Position numbers and translations under genes: made by a program. A stretch of 64,000 nucleotides of DNA from Desulfoscipio geothermicus (GTDB taxonomy: Bacteria; Bacillota; Desulfotomaculia; Desulfotomaculales; Desulfallaceae). A model generated the notes under the pieces. That model saw nothing but the letters and a program-made list of their open reading frames with translations. It made no database searches and had not been told where the DNA came from. The stretch covers positions 1 to 64,000 of the forward strand of contig JAENYF010000010.1 in assembly GCA_016841905.1 (NCBI GenBank), in the 5' to 3' direction. Of the stretch, positions 19,135 through 27,708 are shown in pieces. Every line of letters starts with the position of its first letter. The first letter of the stretch is position 1.

Positions 19135-21063
19135 TTACACCCGGCTATCGTACATTATTTTTCCACAATCCCGCAAGTCGTAGCCTCCCAAAGCTTCGAC
19201 TTCCCGCTGGAAGGCGGGCTCGGCCATTATCTCTAGTAGACGCTGAATATACGGTGTATCATAGTAAGCCGCCGGGATACACAAATCGTAACGTTCCTCC
19301 ACGACAGGCACAAAATCCAGTTCTAAGGCTAGAGCTGCAGCCCGGATGCCCATACCGGCGGCGGCCGATCCCGAGGCTACCGCTGCGGCTACAGCCATAT
19401 GTGTATATTCTTCATGCTCATAGCCCTTGATGTCGTCCGGGTTAATATTATTTTCTTTTATTTTATAATCAAACAAAATGCGCGTACCCGCGCCTCGTTG
19501 CCGGTTTATGTAGCTGAGACCTCGCTCGGCTAGGTCCTCTACTCCACGGATATTATGGGGATTGCCGGGCGCCACCATTAAACCTTGCTCGCGGTAAACC
19601 AAATTAACCAGCACTACGGGCTGACCGGCCAGCAATCGCTTAATATAGGACACATTATAATCGCTGGTTTTCTCGTCCAGTAAGTGAATCCCGGCACAGT
19701 GTGTCTCGCCTCGTTTTAAGGCACCTAAACCCCCCAAGCTGCCAACATTGGCCGAGGAAAGAGTTGCAACAGGATATTTTTGGCGCAGGTGATTGGCCAA
19801 CACATCCAGAGTGATGTCGTGACTGCCAATAATCACAGTTGTCTCCCGAATTTCCTGCAATGGGCGCATTAATTCCACTGTTACGGACTCCCCTGCGTTA
19901 AAGCCCTCGGAAAGCCTGGGCACCCGCAGCATACCATCCGCCCGCACCAATGACATAATTACCCCGGCTCCCCGGGAAATAGCTGTAGCAATTATTTTAT
20001 CACCTACCTGTCCCATTTTAACCCGGACAAATTCCTCGGTACCCATAGGCGATACAATTTTACGCGATACAATAGCACTGGCTTTTTCACGGGCAGGTGG
20101 CACCACGCCCAATTTGCTGTAAATGATAGGCCGGACGAACTGCTCAGCAGCCACCACCGCAGACACCGAGTATCCAGGTACACCAACCACCGGTTTACCC
20201 GCAATTTCGCCCAGAATCACAGGCTTAGCAGGCTTAATGGCAACCCCATGAGTAAGCACACTCCCCAGTTCACCAATCAGCTCAGCGGTAAAGTCCTCCC
20301 GTCCCGCTGAGGAACCGGCATTGATCAGTACTATATCATAGTTCGCTACCGCTTCTTGCAACCGCGATTTTAGTGCTTGATAATCATCGATAGTAATCTC
20401 CTGACGCTGAGGAACGCCGCCCCATTTAGCCACCATAGCACCCAGCACCCGGGTATTATATTCAATGATATCACCGGGCTTAAGAGGTACCCCGGGCTGC
20501 ACCAACTCGGTCCCTGTGGGCAAAAGACCCACCCGGGGCCTGGAATGCACAGTTATTTCCGTTAAACCACCAGCCAGTATGCCGCCAAGATCCACCGGAC
20601 GTAACCGGTGGTTGGCAGGTACAATCATTTCTGTAGCTACCACATCCTCGCCAATCACACGCACATGCTGCCAAGGAACAGCACCGCTTGTTATTTCAAA
20701 TACATTTTCATCAATAAAATGTATGTCTTCAATCATAATTACTGCATCACATTCAGGCGGCAGGGGATCCCCAGTGTCCACCACAGAACTATATGTACCC
20801 AGAGTTAGCCTTTTGGGCGTAGCGTCGGATGCACCAAAGGTAATCGCCGCCTGCACTGCCACTCCGTCCACTGCTGACGCGTGATAGTGGGGTGAAGAAT
20901 TCCGAGCATAAACAGGACTTGCCGTCACCCGACCCGCTGCTTCATCTACTGAGATTAATTCACTGGACCCCGGTGCTAGCGCACCAAGCCCGGCTAGATA
21001 ATCAAGGTACTCCGCCAGCGCCTCTTCCAGCGGCTTGTCATCCAAGTAAACATCCCTTTTCAT
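19135..21063 (-). CDS. MoeA fused to a periplasmic-binding-like (PBP) domain
   Basis: Two-domain molybdenum-cofactor protein of about 642 aa. Residues 1-400 are MoeA-like: SSPHYHASAVDGVAVQA (substrate loop), the central MoCF domain with VLINAGSSAGREDFTAELIG and GVPGYSVSAVVAAEQFVRP, then domain IV. The last 230 residues form a PBP/LysR-substrate-like domain (PF12727-like) with SHDITLDVLANHLRQKYP, QRGAGTRILFDYKIKE and AAVASGSAAAGMGIRAAALA. In other MoeA-PBP proteins this domain is thought to bind oxyanions or cofactor, which is an inference here. I chose the ATG at 21063, 7 nt after GGAG; an alternative ATG at 21096 overlaps the upstream moeA stop (TAATG) but lacks a ribosome site. Translational coupling with moeA is likely. 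Confidence 0.9.
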   Translation of the reverse strand: MKRDVYLDDKPLEEALAEYLDYLAGLGALAPGSSELISVDEAAGRVTASPVYARNSSPHYHASAVDGVAVQAAITFGASDATPKRLTLGTYSSVVDTGDPLPPECDAVIMIEDIHFIDENVFEITSGAVPWQHVRVIGEDVVATEMIVPANHRLRPVDLGGILAGGLTEITVHSRPRVGLLPTGTELVQPGVPLKPGDIIEYNTRVLGAMVAKWGGVPQRQEITIDDYQALKSRLQEAVANYDIVLINAGSSAGREDFTAELIGELGSVLTHGVAIKPAKPVILGEIAGKPVVGVPGYSVSAVVAAEQFVRPIIYSKLGVVPPAREKASAIVSRKIVSPMGTEEFVRVKMGQVGDKIIATAISRGAGVIMSLVRADGMLRVPRLSEGFNAGESVTVELMRPLQEIRETTVIIGSHDITLDVLANHLRQKYPVATLSSANVGSLGGLGALKRGETHCAGIHLLDEKTSDYNVSYIKRLLAGQPVVLVNLVYREQGLMVAPGNPHNIRGVEDLAERGLSYINRQRGAGTRILFDYKIKENNINPDDIKGYEHEEYTHMAVAAAVASGSAAAGMGIRAAALALELDFVPVVEERYDLCIPAAYYDTPYIQRLLEIMAEPAFQREVEALGGYDLRDCGKIMYDSRV

Positions 21064-21095
21064 GGTTTCACTCCGTTCGCCAAATAATCCATCCA

Positions 21096-22331
21096 TTAAA
21101 ACAACTTTACCTCAATATATTCTCCGGCTTCGACGCCTTCTTTTTCTGAGGCTATGCGGGCTAGACCAGTAGCCCTCACCATTGTACTGATCAACCCCGA
21201 TTTACCAAGCACAGGGTCGGCAACCAACGCGCCATTATCCTGGTACAGACGAACCCGCAGGTAGTCCTCCCGCCCAGAGGCTGAGCGCATATTACGAGTC
21301 AAACGGGCCCGTACGGGGAATTCCAGAGGGTCCTCCAAGTAAACACCGTACCTTAAAAGGGGCGTAACTAGCAAATCAAACACTACCATTGCCGAGACCG
21401 GATGACCTGGCAAGCCAAATACAGGCTTGCCCTCTACCACAGCCCCCACTGTTGGTTTGCCGGGCTTAATTGAAATACCGTGGAACAGCACCCCTGGCGA
21501 GCCCAAGGTATCCAGCGCCCGCGCAGCCACATCTCTTGTACCAATTGAGCTGCCACCTGAAAGCAGTACCATATCACATTCCGCCAGCGCCTGTTTGAGC
21601 CTATCCAACAGCAAGTTAAAATTATCACGCACAATGCCGTAAATATGAGGCTGGGCACCAGCAGCCACCGTCTGGCCGTATAAAGCATAGGAATTAATAT
21701 CCCGCACCTGGCCTGGACCGGGCTGCTCCCAGGTTTCCACCAACTCGTCACCAGTAGAAATGATGCCTACCTTGGCCGGCACTAGTACCGGCACACTGGG
21801 CACACCAACCGCTCCAAGCAACCCCAGGTCCTGAGGCCTGAGTATGTGTCCCCGGGATAGCACACCAGCCCCAGCATTAATATCTTCACCGGCAAACACA
21901 ATATTCTCTCCCGGCGATACCGGCCTGGTTACCCCTATGGTCAGCTCATCTAAGTCTTCAGTATATTCAACCATTACGACTGCATCAGCCCCGGGCGGCA
22001 ACATACCACCGGTTGGCATACGCCAGGCCTGTCCCACCCCGACTACACCTGTAGCCGCGGCATCTTGCCCCATCAATACTTCACCGGTTACATCAAGGTA
22101 GGCAGGCAGGCTTTCCGTAGCTCCAAATGTATCCCTTGCTCGCAAGGCAAAGCCGTCTACAGTAGAGCGAGCAAAACCAGGTACTGCATCTAAAGCCGTC
22201 AGATCTTGGGCCAGCCTACGCCCCATTGCCTCCAGTAACGGTACCTGCTCAACCTGGTAATCCGTCTTGATATGTTCCCTCAACAATTCTCGGGCATCCT
22301 GCACCGTCCGGGCCTGAAACAGTTCACCCAT
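21096..22331 (-). CDS. moeA: molybdopterin molybdenumtransferase MoeA
   Basis: Inserts molybdate (or tungstate) into adenylated molybdopterin. Full-length MoeA of 411 aa: PGFARSTVDGFALRARDTFG in the N-terminal region, MPTGGMLPPGADAVVMVEYT in the hinge, GIISTGDELVE, VLLSGGSSIGTRDVAARALD and KPGKPTVGAVVEGKPVFGLP in the MoCF core, and GREDYLRVRL in the C-terminal domain. Start is the ATG at 22331, 7 nt after GGGAGG; the TTG at 22346 lies inside that ribosome site. A second, fused MoeA follows directly, so the organism has two paralogues in one operon, perhaps one per metal or per target enzyme (inference). Confidence 0.95.
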   Translation of the reverse strand: MGELFQARTVQDARELLREHIKTDYQVEQVPLLEAMGRRLAQDLTALDAVPGFARSTVDGFALRARDTFGATESLPAYLDVTGEVLMGQDAAATGVVGVGQAWRMPTGGMLPPGADAVVMVEYTEDLDELTIGVTRPVSPGENIVFAGEDINAGAGVLSRGHILRPQDLGLLGAVGVPSVPVLVPAKVGIISTGDELVETWEQPGPGQVRDINSYALYGQTVAAGAQPHIYGIVRDNFNLLLDRLKQALAECDMVLLSGGSSIGTRDVAARALDTLGSPGVLFHGISIKPGKPTVGAVVEGKPVFGLPGHPVSAMVVFDLLVTPLLRYGVYLEDPLEFPVRARLTRNMRSASGREDYLRVRLYQDNGALVADPVLGKSGLISTMVRATGLARIASEKEGVEAGEYIEVKLF

Positions 22332-22440
22332 AAAATTACCTCCCAACGCTCATCATCCAAGGCTAGCGGTCCCACGCATAGCTGTGACCAGGAACTGTTT
22401 TTTACTACATTAACAAAAAATTGTTTACGCTATCTGTAAA

Positions 22441-22620
22441 TTAAAAGCAACCCAATTCACAACCGCAAAGTTTTATTTTCAGTTCATTTGCCGTCTGGCC
22501 TATTTCCTTAGGTGCAACGCCCAGCTCGCTGGCCAATTTTCTGGCCACGGCACAGCTCAATTTGCCATCTTTGGCTGCGTTCTGCACGGCAGTTCTAATT
22601 TCCTCAGTGTTTATGGACAT
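22441..22620 (-). CDS. 59-aa Cys-rich small protein upstream of moeA
   Basis: A short ORF with an ATG about 8 nt after GGGAGA. The product has 59 residues: an N-terminal helical region INTEEIRTAVQNAAKDGKLS, then CAVARKLASELGVAPKEIGQ, and a Cys-rich end KLCGCELGCF. The middle part has the size and pattern of a helix-turn-helix or small helical domain, and the tail could bind metal. It lies 110 nt upstream of moeA on the same strand, so it is probably the first gene of the Mo-cofactor operon. Function unknown; I do not assign a family. Confidence 0.75.
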   Translation of the reverse strand: MSINTEEIRTAVQNAAKDGKLSCAVARKLASELGVAPKEIGQTANELKIKLCGCELGCF

Positions 22621-23100
22621 ATATATAATCTCCCTTCATACATTAAAAACAGCTTTCATTGAGTCAAAGCAACCTCTCATACCAGAAAAACCATAATTAA
22701 TACAGTATCCTTAATAAACAACAAAGGGGACCGGTAAGCCAGGTAGAGCCCAAGCCAAAAGTTAAAATTAACAGCCACCAATGTATAACTCTATAGCAAT
22801 ATGTTTTTAAAAACACATTACCATTATAAAGATAACCTTTATGACCTTATTGTGCAACAGATAAAGTTAACCTAATTGACAAAAACACTGACATAAATTA
22901 ATTATTATGTAGAATTATTGCTATTTTTGCTATCACTGCCGCCCGATTGCCTAATGAAAATATCCAAGTATCCACTATTGTCTTAACAATATTTATCTTT
23001 TTCACAATGCCATAACTAAATTTTTACCAAAGCCAGCCTATAATATTAGCCGGATTCTCACAACTCAAATTATTCCTCAAGAATATTATCGATTGACATC
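22621..23100. other. AT-rich intergenic region
   Basis: About 480 nt of AT-rich sequence with no supported ORF or clear structured element; presumably includes the promoter of the Mo-cofactor operon on the minus strand. Confidence 0.3.
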
Positions 23101-23119
23101 CACACAACAAAGGTTGACC

Positions 23120-23382
23120 CGGTGATGAAAATGAAATTTGAGTTTGGTGGGAACGCAGAAAAGCATATAAGGTGATTGTTGTTCCGGTTGACCAGCCTAA
23201 TGTAGATGTAATACCTCTTAGCTTTTGGGTCAAGCACCCAGCCATGAGCTTTACTATATGCCCGTGCAATATTTGGGCTAAGTATATATGACCTGGATAC
23301 AACGGCGAAAATATCAAAAAAATTACCCCCAAAAGATGAGCCTTATAGAATTGAAGCTGCGCTTTACGAACACTACGATTAA
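23120..23382 (+). pseudogene. frameshifted remnant of an unidentified gene
   Basis: Three protein-like stretches lie in order in different frames: DPVMKMKFEFGGNAEKHI, then VIVVPVDQPNVDVIPLSFWV with KHPAMSFT, then LLYARAIFGLSIYDLDTTAK and PPKDEPYRIEAALYEHYD followed by TAA. Together they read like the C-terminal half of one protein broken by two frameshifts. I do not recognise the family. Confidence 0.4.
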
Positions 23383-23401
23383 TTTAGTATGATATTAAAT
23401 G

Positions 23402-23432
23402 AACCACCCCTTCATATTTAAGAGGTGGTTTT
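23402..23432. terminator. bidirectional terminator candidate
   Basis: AACCACC pairs with GGTGGTT, followed by TTTT on the plus strand. It lies between the pseudogene end and the convergent DUF503 gene. Confidence 0.55.
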
Positions 23433-23458
23433 ACATATTAACTTTAGTGTTACAATTA

Positions 23459-23740
23459 TTAAAGCAGCTCCCGTTCCATACTAATCACTTCCACACCCTC
23501 ATGGTTCTCGACAAAACGCACCACCGAATCCAGCATGTTTTGCATATGCGCAAAATCACCACTGACTGAGCTTATACCCACGGTGGAATATTTCCAATTA
23601 TCCTGACGTCCTACCTCCGCCACTGATATATTAAAACGGTGCTTCAGCCTCTCGAGCAAGCTTTTTAACACCTTCCTTTTGTCCTTCAAAGATTGGGCCC
23701 CAGCCAGTAATAATTCCAGGGTTATTACTCCCACCACCAT
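23459..23740 (-). CDS. DUF503 (YlxP-like) protein
   Basis: A 93-aa protein of the DUF503 family; YlxP in Bacillus lies in the nusA-infB-rbfA region and may touch ribosome assembly, but here the gene stands alone. Typical pattern: VVGVITLELLLAGAQSLKDK, KRKVLKSLLERLKHRFNISV, EVGRQDNWKYSTVGISSVSG and the terminal EVISMERELL. The family's ferredoxin-like fold is expected. Start ATG 23740 with GGAGG about 12 nt upstream. Confidence 0.9.
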   Translation of the reverse strand: MVVGVITLELLLAGAQSLKDKRKVLKSLLERLKHRFNISVAEVGRQDNWKYSTVGISSVSGDFAHMQNMLDSVVRFVENHEGVEVISMERELL

Positions 23741-24098
23741 AATACTGCTCTACCTCCATAAATGCACACTTCAGTATAAATGCTCATCCCGTTCGTTAAC
23801 CTGTAATATATCATCTTCCTTGAGTCGGTGAGGATATTAATAAACTCTGAGCAGATCTTAATGCTTAAACATTTATTATAAACATAATAACAGCGCAGTA
23901 TACAACATGCAAGGCTAGACTTTTGGAGCAGGCGAAGAGTAGAGTGCAACGGGTAGCCGGCGCTAATATATATGGTTTTACCATAATGGCTAATATTTAT
24001 TTACCCATTTTATATTGAAAGTTATGTATCTCTGCATGTAAAATAAGACTGAAGCTCTATACAATAAATAAATAAAAATATTATGGGGAGGGAAAATT
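23741..24098. other. intergenic region upstream of the 46-aa peptide
   Basis: No supported gene in about 360 nt; short ORFs here lack ribosome sites and protein-like composition. Confidence 0.3.
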
Positions 24099-24239
24099 AT
24101 GGATCCACATGATGCACATGGTGCACCGGCACAAGAAGACTTCAGAATGGACTATTCAGAGTGGAGCAACAATAACATTATCCCAGCTGTCATATTTTTT
24201 GGTTTTTTATTCTGCGCAGCAGCAATTTTTATATTTTAA
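24099..24239 (+). CDS. 46-aa single-helix membrane peptide
   Basis: Short ORF with a good ribosome site (GGGGAGGG, 7 nt before the ATG). The N-terminal half is polar and His/Asp-rich (MDPHDAHGAPAQEDFRMDYS), then EWSNNNIIPA, and the C-terminal half is one hydrophobic helix VIFFGFLFCAAAIFIF. It has the shape of a small accessory subunit of a membrane complex or a sporulation peptide. No partner gene is adjacent, so function is unknown. The ribosome site and the polar-then-hydrophobic layout make it more than chance. Confidence 0.65.
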   Translation: MDPHDAHGAPAQEDFRMDYSEWSNNNIIPAVIFFGFLFCAAAIFIF

Positions 24240-24308
24240 TTAACCAATTAAAAAACCGTTTGGACGTTGGTTCAATCTAGTTTAACGGCAAATTCACTCA
24301 TACCATTT

Positions 24309-24348
24309 AAATCAGCAGGTGCTACCTGACAGGTACGCCTGCTGATTT
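24309..24348. terminator. bidirectional terminator after malic enzyme and the 46-aa ORF
   Basis: A long hairpin: AAATCAGCAGGTG with CGCCTGCTGATTT, and an inner stem TACCTG / CAGGTA. It lies between the ends of two convergent genes. The flanking T-runs are short on both strands. Confidence 0.65.
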
Positions 24349-24374
24349 TATATTGTCGGATGTTTTGCGCTAAG

Positions 24375-25817
24375 TTAGTCAGCGTTAAAAACAAACATTT
24401 TGTCTTGTTGCTTTTCCTCATAACGATATCTGCGGGACACGCCGGTTTCTTTGGCTGCTTGCTGCACTGCATGGGAGACTGCCGGGCAAACACCTTCATG
24501 AAAAACCGAAGGGATAATATATTCTGGGGACAGCTTCTCGGCTGGCACCAGATCTGCCAGCACACGGGCCGCCGCGAGGCACATGGCATCGTCTATTGTA
24601 CGGGCATGGCAATCCAATGCCCCCCGAAAAATTCCGGGAAAAGCCAGCACGTTGTTAATTTGATTGGGGAAATCAGAACGCCCGGTAGCGATAACTCCGG
24701 CAATATCCTGTATCTCCTTGGGATCCACCTCGGGTACGGGGTTAGCCAGGGCAAAAATAACCGGTTTTTCCGCCATGCGCAATATGTCTTCCCGATGCAG
24801 TAAACCAGGACCGGAAACCCCGATAAAAACGTCGGCCTCTCCGATAACTTCCGGCAAGCTGCCATGCACGCAACCCTCGTTGGTATGCTCGGCCAGCCAT
24901 TTTTTAGAGTCAACTGCCAACAAATTGTCCCGGCTAATAGCTCCATTGCGGTCGCAAATTATTATATCCCGTGCCCCCGTCACCAGCAGCATTTTAGTTA
25001 CAGCCACACCAGCCGCACCTGCGCCGTTAATCACTATTTTAATCTGGTTGATACTTTTACCCACCACCCGCAGCGCATTGATCAGACCTGCTGTCACTAC
25101 AATAGCCGTACCGTGCTGGTCATCGTGAAATACCGGAATATCCAGCCGGCGGACCAGTTCTTCCTCAATAGCAAAACACTGGGGAGCGGCTATATCCTCC
25201 AGGTTAATACCGCCATAGGTGGGGGCACAGGCCACCACTGTGTCCACAATTTCCTTTATGCTGTGTACATTAAGACACAGAGGCACCGCGTCGATACCAC
25301 CAAACTTTTTAAATAATAAAGCTTTACCTTCCATCACCGGCAAGGCTGCTTCGGGACCGATGTCACCCAATCCTAAAACAGCTGTGCCATCGGTTACAAT
25401 AGCCACCGAATTACCTTTGATGGTCAGCTGGTAAACCAATTCGGGGTCTTCTGCAATAGCCTGGGAAGCGCGGGCCACCCCCGGAGTGTATACCAAGCTT
25501 AAATCCTCACGGTCAAGGATTTCACTTCGAGCTTTAATTTCCATTTTACCACCCAGGTGTTTAGTAAATACCCGATCAGCAACCTGCTCCACCTCTACGC
25601 CTGGAATCTCTTCCAGTGCACCAACCAATCTAGTCATGTTTTTCTGTTCAGAAAATCCAACCATTAATTCCCTAATAACATAACCGGATTTAACGGATAC
25701 CACATCTATGGAACCCAAATTGCCTCTCTCCGCAGCAATTACAGCCAGCACCTGGGCCAGCATGCCGGGCTGATTGACCAACTTTAAACGAATAGTAACA
25801 TTAAGCGAAATTGCCAT
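24375..25817 (-). CDS. NAD(P)-dependent malic enzyme with N-terminal ACT domain
   Basis: Oxidative decarboxylation of malate to pyruvate, linking C4 acids to central metabolism. The 480-aa protein opens with an ACT regulatory domain at about residues 5-80 (KLVNQPGMLAQVLAVIAAER). The malic enzyme core follows: VYTPGVARASQAI, the acid/base region VTDGTAVLGLGDIGPEAALP, KALLFKKFGGIDAVPLC, metal ligands in FHDDQHGTAIV, the Rossmann motif INGAGAAGVAVTKML and ALANPVPEVDPKEIQDIAGV. ACT fusion suggests control by an amino acid, ligand unknown. GGGGGG ribosome site before the ATG. Monocistronic. Confidence 0.93.
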   Translation of the reverse strand: MAISLNVTIRLKLVNQPGMLAQVLAVIAAERGNLGSIDVVSVKSGYVIRELMVGFSEQKNMTRLVGALEEIPGVEVEQVADRVFTKHLGGKMEIKARSEILDREDLSLVYTPGVARASQAIAEDPELVYQLTIKGNSVAIVTDGTAVLGLGDIGPEAALPVMEGKALLFKKFGGIDAVPLCLNVHSIKEIVDTVVACAPTYGGINLEDIAAPQCFAIEEELVRRLDIPVFHDDQHGTAIVVTAGLINALRVVGKSINQIKIVINGAGAAGVAVTKMLLVTGARDIIICDRNGAISRDNLLAVDSKKWLAEHTNEGCVHGSLPEVIGEADVFIGVSGPGLLHREDILRMAEKPVIFALANPVPEVDPKEIQDIAGVIATGRSDFPNQINNVLAFPGIFRGALDCHARTIDDAMCLAAARVLADLVPAEKLSPEYIIPSVFHEGVCPAVSHAVQQAAKETGVSRRYRYEEKQQDKMFVFNAD

Positions 25818-26060
25818 ACATTAACCCCCCAACAGTTTTCTGTGTGTCTTATGGATCCTGAATATATTTTGAAAATACTACTGCAACCTTCTAGTGTATA
25901 TTAGACATGCCTGCTCTCCTATTTACAAGGCTAACATACCAAACCTCGCCATGTAAAGAACTACAATTAATACCAACAATACTTTCCTGTACAGTATGCC
26001 TTAAATATATGATAGAGTAAATATAAAGCATAAAACCAGTGGTATATGGGAGGGATTGCT

Positions 26061-26939
26061 GTGTTTACATCAACTAAACAAGAATTGCTCAATCCGGCCC
26101 AAATCAGCCAGACACTGGGCATTAACCCCAATAATATTAAACGGCTGACCGGAGAGGGTTACCTTGAGGTGAAAAAACAGGTAAGCTTTAAAAACGGTGT
26201 CATGCAGCTATTTAACAGTACACAGGTTCAGGCTCTTATACCTGCCATACCCAGAATTAAACAAGCCTGGGAACGATATGACAACTACCACCAGGGCGGC
26301 AACAAGATGGCCCAGGCAAGGGCTAACAGACACCAATCCTACCAGGACAAGGTTAATCGTAAGGAACAATTTTTAAATTCGTTAAATGAACTGCCCCAAG
26401 AGCTACATGAAATACTTAAAGTCGCCTACTACCTTTACTATCTCAATCATTATGCCAAAGCAGGCAGCTCCTACCTGTATGATTTAAAGGAGACCGTACT
26501 GCGTACCCTGGTCAAGAACTATTACCAGCGAACTGATTGGCTTAAGATCAGTTTTATTGAAGGGACCAATAAAATCTTGTTATGCCCTAAATGCCGAGCT
26601 AAGGCTAACAACCAGCGTCTCAGTTACCTGGAATACCTGGATAAAACCGGTGGATGTTTTAAATGTACAAAAGAATATAAGTATTACAGCCTATACGAAT
26701 TTACCATCTGCTGGCAGGACTACCGGTTCTGCTTTCACACACCCTATTCTACAGCTAAAAGATGGTTTAATAAACAAGCTTTGCCTCCATGCAAAGAATG
26801 CCCTGAAAGGGAAGGGGCTTACGCCTTTGGGCGAGCGATATACGCTTCCGAAGCAAAGGCTGTAGAATTAATCGAAGTGATTGACGTACTGCAAAATTTC
26901 CTGGCCTTGTTTAATATTGAGCCACTCATTGACACTTAG
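26061..26939 (+). CDS. hypothetical protein with MerR-like HTH and zinc fingers, 292 aa
   Basis: Unrecognised protein. Residues 5-55 look like a MerR/Xis-type helix-turn-helix (LNPAQISQTLGINPNNIKRL then TGEGYLEV), suggesting DNA binding. The middle is helical and basic. The C-terminal third has paired CxxC motifs (LLCPKCRAKAN and GGCFKCTKEY near residues 175-205) and a further CKECPE near 255, consistent with zinc binding. I use the GTG at 26061, about 6 nt after GGGAGGG, rather than the ATG at 26046, which has no ribosome site of its own. Possibly a regulator or mobile-element-associated protein; there are no neighbours to help. Confidence 0.65.
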   Translation: MFTSTKQELLNPAQISQTLGINPNNIKRLTGEGYLEVKKQVSFKNGVMQLFNSTQVQALIPAIPRIKQAWERYDNYHQGGNKMAQARANRHQSYQDKVNRKEQFLNSLNELPQELHEILKVAYYLYYLNHYAKAGSSYLYDLKETVLRTLVKNYYQRTDWLKISFIEGTNKILLCPKCRAKANNQRLSYLEYLDKTGGCFKCTKEYKYYSLYEFTICWQDYRFCFHTPYSTAKRWFNKQALPPCKECPEREGAYAFGRAIYASEAKAVELIEVIDVLQNFLALFNIEPLIDT

Positions 26940-27154
26940 TGACTGTCATGAACTCTGCTAAAAACCCAATAAAGACTTGGTACTTTCATTACAATCGGTC
27001 GCCCGGCGGCGGGACGGTATCGAATCGCCAACAATATCGGTACCGGCAATAAAAGAAAGATAACCAGGCAGTAAAGGCAGCACGCGGGAGATAAAAAAGA
27101 AAGGCTGCCAAATACAAAGGCAGTTGACAAACTTACCGCGGATAAGCCTTTCAA
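26936..27154 (-). CDS. possible small membrane protein, about 72 aa
   Basis: ORF starting just after the CBS-domain gene on the same strand. The TTG at 27154 lies 8 nt after GCGGAG. The N-terminal half is strongly hydrophobic with a Cys-rich helix (LSPACCLYCLVIFLLLPVPI), and the rest is basic. Its end overlaps the end of the convergent zinc-finger gene by 3 nt. It could be a real small membrane partner of the CBS protein or a chance ORF. Confidence 0.4.
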   Translation of the reverse strand: MKGLSAVSLSTAFVFGSLSFLSPACCLYCLVIFLLLPVPILLAIRYRPAAGRPIVMKVPSLYWVFSRVHDSH

Positions 27155-27169
27155 TTTAGGCACTCCGCT

Positions 27170-27640
27170 TTACTTCTGGTCTTCACCTTTAAAACTCGCT
27201 TTTATGATATCCTGCCGGGTTATGATCCCGATTAGTTTACCAACATTATCAACTACTGGCACCCGGTTAACATCCTTTTCGGTAATGATTGTGGCCACAT
27301 CCTCAATTAATGCGTCAGGACCAACAGTGTAGAGTTTGGTTGACATCAGGACACCTACCTTTTGAGCAACCGCACGCTTGATATCATGAATAAACCGGTT
27401 GGGGTTTTCCAAATAAATGGGGCTGTCGAATAGTACCACATAAAACGGAGTTCTAACTGGTTTTTCCTGAAAAACCAGGTCTGTCTCACTAACTACACCT
27501 ACTAATTTACCGTTATCATCCACCACCGGTAACCCGCTGATCCGGTGCTCCAACAATAAGCGCGCCATTTTATCTACATCATCATTGGCGTTAACAGTAA
27601 TCACATTAGCAGTCATGATATCCTTGGCTTTTTTCATCAT
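27170..27640 (-). CDS. tandem CBS-domain protein
   Basis: A 156-aa protein made of two CBS domains, which form an adenosine-nucleotide-binding Bateman module. CBS1 is AKDIMTANVITVNANDDVDK through LPVVDDNGKLVGVVSETDLV. An insert with FYVVLFDSPIYLENPNRFIH sits between the repeats, and CBS2 ends VPVVDNVGKLIGIITRQDII. No effector domain is attached, so it probably regulates a partner by adenylate energy state (inference). Start is the ATG at 27640, 5 nt after GGGAGG; a second ATG follows immediately. Confidence 0.9.
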   Translation of the reverse strand: MMKKAKDIMTANVITVNANDDVDKMARLLLEHRISGLPVVDDNGKLVGVVSETDLVFQEKPVRTPFYVVLFDSPIYLENPNRFIHDIKRAVAQKVGVLMSTKLYTVGPDALIEDVATIITEKDVNRVPVVDNVGKLIGIITRQDIIKASFKGEDQK

Positions 27641-27708
27641 TTTCGCCTCCCTAATACTAACTTTCAAATTATTATATTATTTGCATCGCTACTCTTCAAA
27701 CCCAGTTT

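Noticed and set aside
23024-23332. 102-codon minus-strand ORF
   Set aside because: No ribosome site, odd composition, and the plus strand holds better protein-like fragments there.
23725-23949. 74-codon minus-strand ORF
   Set aside because: No ribosome site and overlaps the DUF503 start; unlikely composition.
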